Shown piece by piece: positions 6,145-13,173 of a DNA stretch of 16,461 nt (the first letter of the stretch is position 1; each line of letters begins with the position of its first letter). A program made the position numbers and the translations under genes. The DNA comes from Chryseobacterium sp. Lineage in GTDB: Bacteria; Bacteroidota; Bacteroidia; Flavobacteriales; Weeksellaceae. The notes beneath the pieces were generated by a model. That model ran no database searches and had not been told where the DNA came from. It saw only the letters and a program-made list of their open reading frames with translations. The DNA lies in the NCBI GenBank assembly GCA_017989575.1, contig JAGNPP010000020.1, positions 1 through 16,461 on the forward strand. Reading direction: 5' to 3'.

Positions 6145-7797
6145 ATGGATTTTAAAAACTTCAAGATGCCTTACAGCATCAATCCAGATTACACCAAAAA
6201 AACAGCTTATTTCTCCATGGAATTCGCGATAGATCAGGCACTGAAAATCTACAGTGGCGGTCTAGGATTTCTTGCGGGTTCTCATATGAAAAGTGCTTAC
6301 AATTTGAAACAAGACTTCGTAGGAATCGGAATTTTGTGGAAATATGGCTACTACGACCAAAGCAGAAATATGGATCAAACCTTGAATCCAATCTGGACCA
6401 AGAAAATGTACAGCTTCCTGGAAGATACGGGCATCAAATTCCAAATCGAGATTCACAACGCACCGGTTTGGGTAAAAGTTTGGTACTTGGCTCCAGAGAC
6501 TTTCAAAACTTGTCCAATGTTCTTCCTGAGCACAGACGTTCCAGAAAACGACCATTTATCAAAAACAATTTGCCATAAACTCTACGACGCCAACGAATCT
6601 ACCAAAGTTGCACAATACATCCTTCTTGGAAAAGGTGGTGCAAAATTGTTGGACGTGATGAATTTCGAGAGAGATGTTTATCACTTGAATGAGGCTCACG
6701 GATTGCCAGCGGCATTTTATTTATTAAGAAAATATGGCGGTGACCTTAATAAAGTGAAAGAAAAATTAGTTTTCACAACCCACACGCCAGAAGAAGCTGG
6801 AAACGAAAAACACAACATCCACCTTTGCCACGATATGTCCTATTTCTGCGGATTGACAATCGATGAGGTTAAAACCATCGAAGGCGTTCAGGATGACAGA
6901 TTCAACCACTCGCTATGTGCACTGAGAATGGCTAGAGTTGCAAATGGGGTTTCCCAATTGCACGGCGTAGTTTCCAGAGAAATGTGGAATAAATATCCAG
7001 GCATCTGTGAAATCAAATCTATTACCAACGCTCAGGAATTCAAATATTGGTCGGACAAAGCACTTTATCAACATAAAGAAGATGGTGACAATGAGGAATT
7101 TGACACCAGAAAAGCTTACCTGAAGAAGAGAGCTTTCCGCATCGTTGCAGACCAGACAGGAAATATGTTTGACCCGAAAGTCCTGACCATCGTTTGGGCA
7201 AGACGTTTCGCAGGTTACAAAAGAGCAGATCTTCTTTTGGCAGACAAAGAGCGGTTCAGAAGAATGCTTGAGAACAAGAAGCACCCAGTACAGATTATCT
7301 GGGCAGGAAAACCATATCCGATGGATTATGGCGCAATCTCTACTTTCAACAATTTGGTTGAAGAAAGTAAGAATCACAAAAATATGGCGGTGCTCACAGG
7401 CTACGAATTAGCTTTAAGCAAGGCTTTGAAACAAGGTTCTGACATCTGGCTAAACAACCCAAGAGTGCCGAGAGAAGCGTCCGGAACCAGTGGAATGACC
7501 GCTTCTATGAACGGATCGGTAAACCTTTCGACTGACGACGGATGGATTCCGGAATTTGCGAAACACGGCGAAAACTCATTTGTAGTGCCTAAAGCGGATT
7601 ATGACAATTGGCCAACGATAGAGCAAGACAATTTTGACCTCAACAATCTTTATGATGTTTTGGAAAACGAAATCATCCCAGCCTATTACGAAAAACCAGA
7701 CCAATGGAGAAAAATCGTTCACACAGCAATGGATGATGTAAAAATCCAATTCGGAAGCGATAGAATGGCGGATGAATATTACAAATTGTTGTATTAA
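6145..7797 (+). CDS. glgP: Short GT35 alpha-glucan phosphorylase-like protein with altered PLP site
   Basis: A 550-residue cytoplasmic protein of the GT35 family, whose usual members release glucose-1-phosphate from glycogen-like glucans using PLP. Family motifs run in order: AYFSMEFAIDQALKIYSGGLG near residue 21 (written here across two adjacent blocks, AYFSMEFAID and IYSGGLG), VYHLNEAHG, FTTHTPEEAG, NGVSQLHGVVSREMW, VWARRFAGYKRADLLL, WAGKPYP and EASGTSGM at 444-451. Family members end that last motif in Lys, the residue that carries PLP. Here position 452 is Thr (codon ACC at 7498-7500). The protein is also shorter than typical 700-850-residue members and lacks an N-terminal DUF3417 region. 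It may therefore not be a PLP phosphorylase. The symbol follows family convention only. It has its own terminator. Confidence 0.8.
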   Translation: MDFKNFKMPYSINPDYTKKTAYFSMEFAIDQALKIYSGGLGFLAGSHMKSAYNLKQDFVGIGILWKYGYYDQSRNMDQTLNPIWTKKMYSFLEDTGIKFQIEIHNAPVWVKVWYLAPETFKTCPMFFLSTDVPENDHLSKTICHKLYDANESTKVAQYILLGKGGAKLLDVMNFERDVYHLNEAHGLPAAFYLLRKYGGDLNKVKEKLVFTTHTPEEAGNEKHNIHLCHDMSYFCGLTIDEVKTIEGVQDDRFNHSLCALRMARVANGVSQLHGVVSREMWNKYPGICEIKSITNAQEFKYWSDKALYQHKEDGDNEEFDTRKAYLKKRAFRIVADQTGNMFDPKVLTIVWARRFAGYKRADLLLADKERFRRMLENKKHPVQIIWAGKPYPMDYGAISTFNNLVEESKNHKNMAVLTGYELALSKALKQGSDIWLNNPRVPREASGTSGMTASMNGSVNLSTDDGWIPEFAKHGENSFVVPKADYDNWPTIEQDNFDLNNLYDVLENEIIPAYYEKPDQWRKIVHTAMDDVKIQFGSDRMADEYYKLLY

Positions 7798-7821
7798 TTC
7801 TGACTTGACTTCACAAATATA

Positions 7822-7854
7822 AAACCCTTACCTCTTCTTTTGAAGGGGTTTTTT
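7822..7854 (+). terminator. Intrinsic terminator of the phosphorylase-like gene
   Basis: AAACCCTT (7822-7829) pairs with AAGGGGTTT (7843-7851) with one bulged G, and a T run follows. It lies 25 bases after the stop codon and separates this gene from comF. Confidence 0.85.
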
Positions 7855-7897
7855 GTTTTGAATATTTTTATTAATTTTAAATTTCAAAACACAAATT

Positions 7898-8554
7898 ATG
7901 ATCTTCGATTTTCTTTTTCCAAACCGTTGTCTGGATTGCAATCAACTGATTGACAAAAATGAAATCATTTGTGAAATTTGCAAAGACAATATTCATTTTT
8001 CCAACCATCAATTCTCCGAAATTAATAGTTTGAAAGAGAAAGTCTCTCTCCTATTCCCTGTTGAAAATGCTTTTTCATTGATGCTCTACGAAAAGGAAAG
8101 TCTGGCGCAAAAGATCATCCAACAACTGAAATACAACCATCGGGAAAAGATCGGGAAAAACCTCGCCGAATGGACCATCGAAAAATTAAGCTTCGAAGAT
8201 AAAAAACCTGACCTCATCGCCACAGTTCCACTCCATCCCAAAAAACTAAAACAAAGAGGTTACAATCAACTTCATATTTTCGGAAACGAATTATCTAAGC
8301 ATTTTCAAATTCCAATCAGTCATCAATTACTTCAACGAACGACACATTCCAAAGCGCAAGCGAAGAAAGGACAGAGCGAACGCTTGAAAACAAAAAATGC
8401 TTACCAAGTGACCGAGAAGATCTTTGACAAGCACATATTATTGATCGATGACGTTTACACTACGGGAAATACGAGTTCAAATATCGCCTGGGAAATCCTC
8501 CGTAATTCTGAAAATGTGAAAATCAGTTTGCTTGTGATGGCGATGGATGTGTGA
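7898..8554 (+). CDS. comF: ComF family phosphoribosyltransferase-like protein
   Basis: A 218-residue protein of normal ComF length. The N-terminal zinc ribbon has four Cys: C11-x2-C14 and C25-x2-C28. The C-terminal half is a type I phosphoribosyltransferase fold, with VPLHPKKLKQRGYNQ as the conserved central motif and a PRPP loop LLIDDVYTTGNT at about 181-192, where two Asp precede the TTG turn. In naturally competent bacteria ComF helps internalised single-stranded DNA engage the recombination machinery. Many non-competent species also keep it, so the role here is uncertain. ATG 7898 gives the expected FLFPNRC start. It follows the glgP terminator and may be transcribed together with the DUF3267 gene 33 bases downstream. 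Confidence 0.88.
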   Translation: MIFDFLFPNRCLDCNQLIDKNEIICEICKDNIHFSNHQFSEINSLKEKVSLLFPVENAFSLMLYEKESLAQKIIQQLKYNHREKIGKNLAEWTIEKLSFEDKKPDLIATVPLHPKKLKQRGYNQLHIFGNELSKHFQIPISHQLLQRTTHSKAQAKKGQSERLKTKNAYQVTEKIFDKHILLIDDVYTTGNTSSNIAWEILRNSENVKISLLVMAMDV

Positions 8555-8587
8555 AATAAAATATTTTTACAACGAAAAAGACAGAAA

Positions 8588-9151
8588 ATGAATTTAGAAA
8601 ATTATAAAAAAGAGAAAAAAACTATTGATCTCCAAAAAGCAAATTTAATTGCAATAATATACCTCGTTGTATTTACCTTTATTTTTGCTATTCCTTATTA
8701 TTTTCTTTGGGGATTTAATTTCTCACTGAAAAACGTAGGAAATGTCATTTTGTTAGCTTTCTTGCCTTTTGTTGTCTTAATTTTAGGAATTATCCTTCAC
8801 GAATTGATTCACGGCCTATTTTTCTCTCTGTATGCAAGCCGGGGATTTAAATCTGTAAAGTTTGGAATATTATGGAAAATGCTCACTCCCTACTGCCATT
8901 GTAAAGAACCATTACAAATCAAAAACTATGTTGTTGCCTTGCTTGGTCCTTTCATTTTAATGGGCATCATTCCAGGGTTAATTAGTTTAGCAATTGGGAA
9001 TATTCCTCTTTTATTGTTTGGAATTTTTTTCTCTAGTGCAGCAGCTGGAGATTTGATGATTTATTCTTTAATAAAGAAAGAAGATCCTCAAGATTATGTC
9101 CAAGATCATCCCTCAGAAGCAGGATACTATATTTTCCGAAAAATATCTTAA
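8588..9151 (+). CDS. DUF3267 membrane protein, putative zinc metalloprotease
   Basis: A 187-residue inner-membrane protein with about four hydrophobic segments (approximately 19-41, 52-70, 112-135, 138-160). HELIH at 71-75 is an HExxH zinc motif at the end of the second segment, as in DUF3267 proteins and site-2-protease-like families. A Gly-Asp (AAAGDLMIYSL) in the last membrane segment could provide the third ligand. The cytoplasmic tail ends in QDHPSEAGYYIF, typical of the family. The substrate is unknown. The stop lies only three bases from the stop of convergent upp. It is 33 bases downstream of comF with no visible terminator between. Confidence 0.8.
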   Translation: MNLENYKKEKKTIDLQKANLIAIIYLVVFTFIFAIPYYFLWGFNFSLKNVGNVILLAFLPFVVLILGIILHELIHGLFFSLYASRGFKSVKFGILWKMLTPYCHCKEPLQIKNYVVALLGPFILMGIIPGLISLAIGNIPLLLFGIFFSSAAAGDLMIYSLIKKEDPQDYVQDHPSEAGYYIFRKIS

Positions 9152-9154
9152 AAT

Positions 9155-9805
9155 TTATCGTTGTAGTTTCTCGCCGTAAGAAAGATCTCCTGCGTCGCCC
9201 AAACCAGGCGTGATGTAACCTTTGGATGTTAAACTTTCGTCCAAAGCGCCAATCCAGATTTTTGCTTCAGGATAGGCATTTTGAATTGTTTCTACACCTT
9301 GCCTACTTGCAATCGCAGCAACAATATGAATGGAAGTTGGTTTTCCGTTGGTTAATAGATCTTTGATAGCTTCAATAAGTGATGCGCCGGTTGCTAGCAT
9401 TGGATCAGCCACAATCAGTGGGCGACCATCTAATTTTGGGCAAGTCAAGTAATCTTGTTTGATGGAGAAATAATCGTTGATATCGTGTTTTCTGTAAGCC
9501 GCCACGAAACCGCAGTCTGCTTTATCAAAATAATTGAGAATCCCTTGGAATAATGGAACTCCAGCTCTAAGAATCGTGGTGATTACTGGTTGTGTTTCGA
9601 TTTCTTTTACAGAGATCTTCTCAAGTGGCGTTGTGATTTCGATGTCGATGAAATTCAAAGTTTTGCTGATTTCGAAGGCGGCAATCTCGCCGATGCGTTC
9701 CATATTTCTACGGAATTTTAAACGGTCATTTTGTACATCAACATTTCGAAGATCATTGATCCAGGAATTCACCAATGAGAATTCTTCTGATAAAACTTTT
9801 AGCAT
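9155..9805 (-). CDS. upp: Uracil phosphoribosyltransferase
   Basis: A 216-residue salvage enzyme that makes UMP from uracil and PRPP in the cytoplasm. It is full length for the family (about 208-217). ILRAG sits at 78-82. The PRPP loop is IVADPMLATGASL at 131-143. The C-terminal uracil-binding segment is GYITPGLGDAGD at 196-207. The ATG at 9805 gives the usual short N-terminal extension. Upstream is a 519-bp repeat-rich spacer. I see no clean TAnnTTTG box for it. Its 3' end meets the DUF3267 gene with a three-base gap and no hairpin, so the transcripts probably overlap. Confidence 0.96.
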   Translation of the reverse strand: MLKVLSEEFSLVNSWINDLRNVDVQNDRLKFRRNMERIGEIAAFEISKTLNFIDIEITTPLEKISVKEIETQPVITTILRAGVPLFQGILNYFDKADCGFVAAYRKHDINDYFSIKQDYLTCPKLDGRPLIVADPMLATGASLIEAIKDLLTNGKPTSIHIVAAIASRQGVETIQNAYPEAKIWIGALDESLTSKGYITPGLGDAGDLSYGEKLQR

Positions 9806-9932
9806 TTCGTTTATTTTGTGGGTAAATATCGTAAAATTTTACAAATTGTTTGGATTTGGTTGATTTTTTTTGATGAAATTTTCTCTCGCAGACTTTGCGA
9901 ATCTCGAAGATTTTGCATCGTTATTAAATAAT

Positions 9933-9951
9933 TTAACCTTGTCAAGGTTAA
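9933..9951. repeat. Perfect 19-bp palindrome
   Basis: TTAACCTTGTCAAGGTTAA has 9-bp perfect arms around one central T. It lies about 130 bases upstream of upp. There is no T run, so it is not a terminator. It could be an operator or one copy of a dispersed palindrome. Confidence 0.75.
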
Positions 9952-9982
9952 TTCCAAATATTTTACACTTTTGATTTTGACA

Positions 9983-10057
9983 GGTCGCTCCTCTGGAGCT
10001 TTGCTTGTGTTGATGTTCTTTTTCTACTAACTGGTCGTCGCTCTGCGACTTTTCCAG
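9983..10057. repeat. Two related hairpin repeats with compensatory stems
   Basis: Copy 1 (9983-10002) reads GGTC-GCTCC-TCT-GGAGC-TTT. Copy 2 (10033-10053) reads GGTC-GTCGC-TCT-GCGAC-TTTT. Both share the GGTC lead, the TCT loop and the following T run, but the 5-bp stems differ in a way that keeps pairing. Copy 2 is framed by CTGG (10031) and CCAG (10054-10057). A weaker hairpin, CGCAGACTTTGCG, lies just before 9901. The whole 9806-10324 spacer holds no gene; it consists of such elements. Confidence 0.75.
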
Positions 10058-10107
10058 AATTAACTTGTCATTACACAAATTTTCAAATGGTGAAAGATGA
10101 TGAAAAA

Positions 10108-10240
10108 CCTCAACCTAGCCCCGATAGTAGCGGCATCCTTTTTTGCTTTTTGTTAGAAATTTTCTTTTGATGACAAATCGTTCTGAAAGTAAAAAAGATA
10201 TAGCACTTCGACTCCGCTCAGCATAAACTACTAGCGGGTT
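10108..10240 (+). ncRNA. Flavo-1-like RNA element (tentative)
   Basis: The segment AACCTAGCCCCGATAGTAGC, followed by GGCATCCTTTTTTGC and, about 70 bases later, by AAAAAAGATATAGC and CTAGCGGG, matches what I remember of a highly repeated flavobacterial RNA motif (Flavo-1). The T-rich 5' part can pair with the A-rich 3' part. Recognition is from memory; a covariance-model search would decide it. Its function is unknown. It lies downstream of der on the opposite strand. Confidence 0.4.
10206..10222. repeat. Dispersed CTTCGA-type repeat copy inside the RNA-like element
   Basis: CTTCGACTCCGCTCAGC shares its ends (CTTCGA and TCAGC) with the paired repeats at 12841-12898. It sits between the GATATAGC and CTAGCGGG parts of the Flavo-1-like element, where it looks like an insertion. 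Confidence 0.5.
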
Positions 10241-10282
10241 GGAATGGTGAAAAGAAATTGAAAACGTCTTGCTCTTGAAAAT

Positions 10283-10318
10283 AAAAAACCCTCTCGAAGT
10301 TTGATCTAAGAAAGGGTT
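10283..10318 (-). terminator. Intrinsic terminator of der
   Basis: On the minus strand AACCCTTTC (10318-10310) pairs with GAGAGGGTT (10295-10287) over nine positions with one G-T pair. A 14-base loop lies between them, and TTTTTTATTTT follows. It starts seven bases after the der stop codon. Confidence 0.88.
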
Positions 10319-10324
10319 GGTTTT

Positions 10325-11632
10325 TTATTTTTGTCTGAAGTAAACCTCGATTGGAACGCCGGTAAATCCGAAATGTTTTCTCAATTGGTTTTCTGCGAAG
10401 CGTTTGTACGGCTCTTTTACATATTGTGGAAGGTTGCAGAAGAAAACGAATTGTGGACTTGGCGTCGGCAACTGCACGCAATATTTGATTTTCACAAATT
10501 TCCCTTTGATGGCCGGCGGTGGCAATGCTTCGAAAACAGGAAGCATCACTTCGTTCAGTTTGGAAGTTTTGATTTTTTTGGATCTTGCTTCGTACACTTC
10601 CATCGCCATTTCTACGGCTTTCAAGATTCTTTGTTTCGTCAAAGCTGAAACGAAAAGGATTGGAATATCTGTAAATTGTCCGATTTTGTGTTTGATCGCG
10701 GCCTCGAAATCACGCATTGTGTTGGTTTCTTTTTCCACAAGATCCCATTTGTTTACAACGATTACGATTCCTTTTCTGTTTTTCTGTGCCAGTCCAAAGA
10801 TGTTCATATCTTGAGATTCCCAACCCAAAGTGGCATCTACCATTAGGATAACAACATCGGAAAATTCGATAGAACGGATAGAACGCATCACGGAATAGAA
10901 TTCCAGATCCTCATTGACCTTGGATTTTCTTCTCATTCCAGCTGTGTCAACAAGGACAAACTCGTGCCCGAATTTGTTGTACAAAGTCTGGATGCTGTCT
11001 CTTGTAGTTCCAGCAATGTCTGTCACGATGTTTCTTTCTACATCCAAAAGTGCGTTCGTCATCGTCGATTTCCCTACGTTTGGACGACCAGCGATGGTGA
11101 TTTTTGGCAAGCCTGCGAACGGATCTTTGTATTCTGTTGTTGGGAAATCGTTCACGACATCATCTAGCAATTCTCCTGTTCCAGAGCCTGTTGCGGAAGA
11201 TAATGTATAATATTTTTCAACGCCCAATTGGTAGAACTCGGTTGCTGGCAATTCTTCTTTTGAGGAATCCACTTTGTTCACCACCAAATAAAGCGGTTTG
11301 TTTGCTTTTCTTAATAATTCGTAGATTTCTTGGTCGGTATCTGTAAGTCCTTCTTCCACGTTCACCATAAAGATGATGGAAGTTGCTTCGTCCACAGCCA
11401 ATTGTACTTGTTTGCGGATTTCTTGTTCGAAGACATCTTCCGTTCCTACATCATAACCACCTGTATCGATTACTGTGAAATCTACACCAGCCCAGTCAGA
11501 TTTTCCGTAATGACGGTCACGCGTAACTCCAGCTGTGGAATCTACGATGGCTTCTCTTCTTTCTAATAAACGGTTGAATAATGTGGATTTCCCTACGTTG
11601 GGACGCCCAACGATTGCGACAATATTTGACAT
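10325..11632 (-). CDS. der: Ribosome-assembly GTPase Der (EngA)
   Basis: A 435-residue protein with two tandem GTPase domains and a KH-like tail. It acts in late 50S ribosomal subunit maturation in the cytoplasm. Domain 1: P-loop GRPNVGKST at 9-17, DTGG 56-59, NKVD 119-122. Domain 2: GRPNVGKST at 182-190, DTAG 229-232, NKWD 294-297, followed by SA at 329-330. The KH-like domain covers about 352-435 and contains KIKYCVQLPTPSPQFVFFCN. Length and motifs are normal for the family. ATG 11632 is fixed by the MSNIVAIVGRPN start. It is monocistronic by position, with a terminator downstream and a -7 box about 100 bases upstream. Confidence 0.97.
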   Translation of the reverse strand: MSNIVAIVGRPNVGKSTLFNRLLERREAIVDSTAGVTRDRHYGKSDWAGVDFTVIDTGGYDVGTEDVFEQEIRKQVQLAVDEATSIIFMVNVEEGLTDTDQEIYELLRKANKPLYLVVNKVDSSKEELPATEFYQLGVEKYYTLSSATGSGTGELLDDVVNDFPTTEYKDPFAGLPKITIAGRPNVGKSTMTNALLDVERNIVTDIAGTTRDSIQTLYNKFGHEFVLVDTAGMRRKSKVNEDLEFYSVMRSIRSIEFSDVVILMVDATLGWESQDMNIFGLAQKNRKGIVIVVNKWDLVEKETNTMRDFEAAIKHKIGQFTDIPILFVSALTKQRILKAVEMAMEVYEARSKKIKTSKLNEVMLPVFEALPPPAIKGKFVKIKYCVQLPTPSPQFVFFCNLPQYVKEPYKRFAENQLRKHFGFTGVPIEVYFRQK

Positions 11633-11728
11633 AAATTTGTTTCTTGGTCTCAGCTCAGGTTTAGAATCATTGAGCGTAAGACTTGGTTAAGAATGGGTTA
11701 CTCCGACTTTCGAAGCCCAAAATTTTTG

Positions 11729-11736
11729 CAAATGTA
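11729..11736 (-). promoter_or_regulatory. -7 box upstream of der
   Basis: The minus strand reads TACATTTG, matching TAnnTTTG, about 97 bases before the der start. No clear -33 TTTG is present. A leader of about 90 bases would result. Confidence 0.4.
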
Positions 11737-11803
11737 CGAAAATTGTGGGTTTGTTTGGGTTTAAAGTTTTGGGGTTCAGATTTACAGTTATTTTAATTTT
11801 AAC

Positions 11804-11855
11804 ACTTAAGTCACTTTAGAACAAATTATTTACGATACTTAACATAAACTTAAGT
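11804..11855. repeat. Two ACTTAAGT palindromes upstream of the haem-binding protein gene
   Basis: ACTTAAGTC occurs at 11804 and again at 11848, 44 bases apart start to start. Each holds a perfect 8-bp palindrome. They lie 90-140 bases before the start at 11946, within a 313-base AT-rich spacer (11633-11945) in which I see no gene. An operator pair is possible but unproven. Confidence 0.35.
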
Positions 11856-11945
11856 CTTGAACATTTTAATTATAATAAGTTGAATTTCATTTATCCTTTT
11901 ATTATTTTGGACAAGAATTTGTAATATCAATTTTAAAATCAAACT

Positions 11946-12407
11946 ATGAAAAAAGTATTAATTGTTCTTTTGGTGGCATTTATTATGATTCAGTTTTTTC
12001 AAATTGATAAAGTGAATCCTACAACCAATGATGGAATGGATTTTATTAAAATTAAAAATACGCCGGAACCAATCGCCAATATAATCAGAAATTCTTGTTA
12101 CGACTGTCATTCCAACGAGACTAAATATCCAGCTTACAGTTACATTCAGCCAGCGGGTTGGCTTTTGAAAAATCATATTGACGAAGCAAGATTGGAACTT
12201 AATTTCTCTACATTTGCAACCTACGATTCCAAACGCCAGATCCATAAATTGGAGGAAGCTTCCGAATATGTAGAGCAAAAGAAAATGCCTTTGGAAAGTT
12301 ATACCTTGGGACATCCAGATGCAAAACTGACAGATGAACAAAGAAAACAATTAGTGGATTATTTCCGAATGGTTCAAAAACAAATCCAGCAAGCCAACGC
12401 CTTATGA
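11946..12407 (+). CDS. Haem-binding domain protein with a CxxCH motif
   Basis: A 153-residue exported or membrane-anchored protein. Residues 4-19 are hydrophobic (a signal anchor, or a signal peptide without a clear cleavage site). The c-type haem motif C51-Y-D-C54-H55 follows in NSCYDCHSNETKYP. Later family marks are GWLLKNHIDEARLELNFS, KKMPLESYTLGHPDAKL (with Met114 a possible axial ligand) and LTDEQRKQLVDYF. This is the pattern of the small Bacteroidota haem_bd family. The likely site is the periplasm; the electron partner is unknown. Its stop overlaps the start of the DCC-family gene in ATGA, so the two are translationally coupled. Confidence 0.87.
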   Translation: MKKVLIVLLVAFIMIQFFQIDKVNPTTNDGMDFIKIKNTPEPIANIIRNSCYDCHSNETKYPAYSYIQPAGWLLKNHIDEARLELNFSTFATYDSKRQIHKLEEASEYVEQKKMPLESYTLGHPDAKLTDEQRKQLVDYFRMVQKQIQQANAL

Positions 12408-12829
12408 CAAACGAATTATCTGCAAGTTTCAAAGACAAAAACATTGTTTTCTACGATGGCGAATGTGGATTTTGCAACCATTGGGTGCAATGGATCTTGG
12501 AAAAAGATAAAAATGACAAGTTCTTATTCTCATCACTGCAATCGGAATTTGGACAGAAATTTTTGAATGAAAGAAATCTTCCTAATGAAGTTTTTGACAC
12601 ACTTTATCTTTGGAAACCGAATAGTTTTTATTTAACTAAATATCAAGCGATCTTAGAAATCGCTTCAGAAATAGGTGGAATTTATTCTTTGGCTTCGGTT
12701 GGAAAAATACTTCCGGATGCGATTGGAAATCAATTTTACAATCTCGTTTCCCGAAATAGAAAAAAATTAGCTTCCAATCAATGTTTTCTGCCAAGTGCGG
12801 AACAGAGGAAAAAGTTTATTGAAAAATAA
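12404..12829 (+). CDS. DCC-family (DUF393) thiol-disulfide oxidoreductase-like protein
   Basis: A 141-residue protein of the DCC/DUF393 family with a thioredoxin-like fold. The signature IVFYDGECGFCNHWVQW at about 14-30 carries C21-x-x-C24. The family end RKKLASNQCFLPSAEQRKKFI adds C127. No signal peptide is seen, so it is probably cytoplasmic, unlike its upstream partner. ATG 12404 overlaps the preceding TGA by four bases, which fixes both the start and the coupling. The pair suggests a redox or haem-related job, but the substrate is unknown. Confidence 0.9.
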   Translation: MTNELSASFKDKNIVFYDGECGFCNHWVQWILEKDKNDKFLFSSLQSEFGQKFLNERNLPNEVFDTLYLWKPNSFYLTKYQAILEIASEIGGIYSLASVGKILPDAIGNQFYNLVSRNRKKLASNQCFLPSAEQRKKFIEK

Positions 12830-12840
12830 TTTATATTGGG

Positions 12841-12898
12841 CTTCGAGAGCCTCAGCCTGACAATCGTTAATAATGACTTCGAGAGCATCAGCCTGACA
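12841..12898. repeat. Pair of 22-bp direct repeats (CTTCGA family)
   Basis: Two near-identical 22-base copies, 12841-12862 and 12877-12898, begin CTTCGAGAGC and end TCAGCCTGACA. They differ by one base and start 36 bases apart. The same outer sequence appears at 10206-10222. On the reverse strand the end reads TGTCAGGCTGA, a string I recall as dispersed in Bacteroidota intergenic regions. Confidence 0.7.
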
Positions 12899-12942
12899 GA
12901 AGTAAAAAACTTTTGAACCTATTAATTTCAGACTGTAAAGTT

Positions 12943-13065
12943 TTATAAACCACATAGAGATATAGTTTTTATTAAGTTTTAAAAATAAAATAGTTGGAAA
13001 TTTGCTTCTATTTTATCTTTTCAAAAACAGATACTATAATTTCCTATGTGCCTATGTGGTTTTAT
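12943..13065. repeat. MITE-like nested palindromic element
   Basis: Outer arms: AACCACATAG at 12948-12957 and its complement CTATGTGGTT at 13052-13061, extended by imperfect pairing (ATAAACC... against ...GGTTTTAT). Inner arms: TAAAATAG (12986-12993) and CTATTTTA (13008-13015) around a 14-base loop. The element is about 120 bases, has no coding content and fills most of the spacer before DUF4290. It resembles a non-autonomous palindromic repeat; no target-site duplication is evident. Confidence 0.65.
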
Positions 13066-13159
13066 TTTCAAGACGTAATTTTTCCAAGCTAGAAAAAATT
13101 AATCAAGAAAAAATTTAAACACTCGATTTTGAATTACAAAGTTTGAACCCGAAATGTTT

Positions 13160-13167
13160 TATATTTG
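13160..13167 (+). promoter_or_regulatory. -7 box directly before DUF4290-murA
   Basis: TATATTTG matches TAnnTTTG and ends only six bases before ATG 13174. Transcription would start at or next to the start codon, so the mRNA would be leaderless or nearly so. TTTG at 13142-13145 is closer than the usual -33 spacing. Confidence 0.5.
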
Positions 13168-13173
13168 CACATT

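Noticed and set aside
9839..10078. A small minus-strand gene in the spacer between upp and der
   Set aside because: It is formed from intergenic hairpin repeats and lacks protein-like composition or a promoter.
10218..10481. A minus-strand gene overlapping the der 3' end
   Set aside because: It is an alternate frame of der plus its terminator.
11958..12350. A minus-strand gene opposite the haem-binding protein
   Set aside because: It is the antisense shadow of a gene with clear family motifs.
13165..13173. An upstream TTG start for DUF4290
   Set aside because: It lies within the TATATTTG promoter box, and family members start at the MDYNT-type Met.
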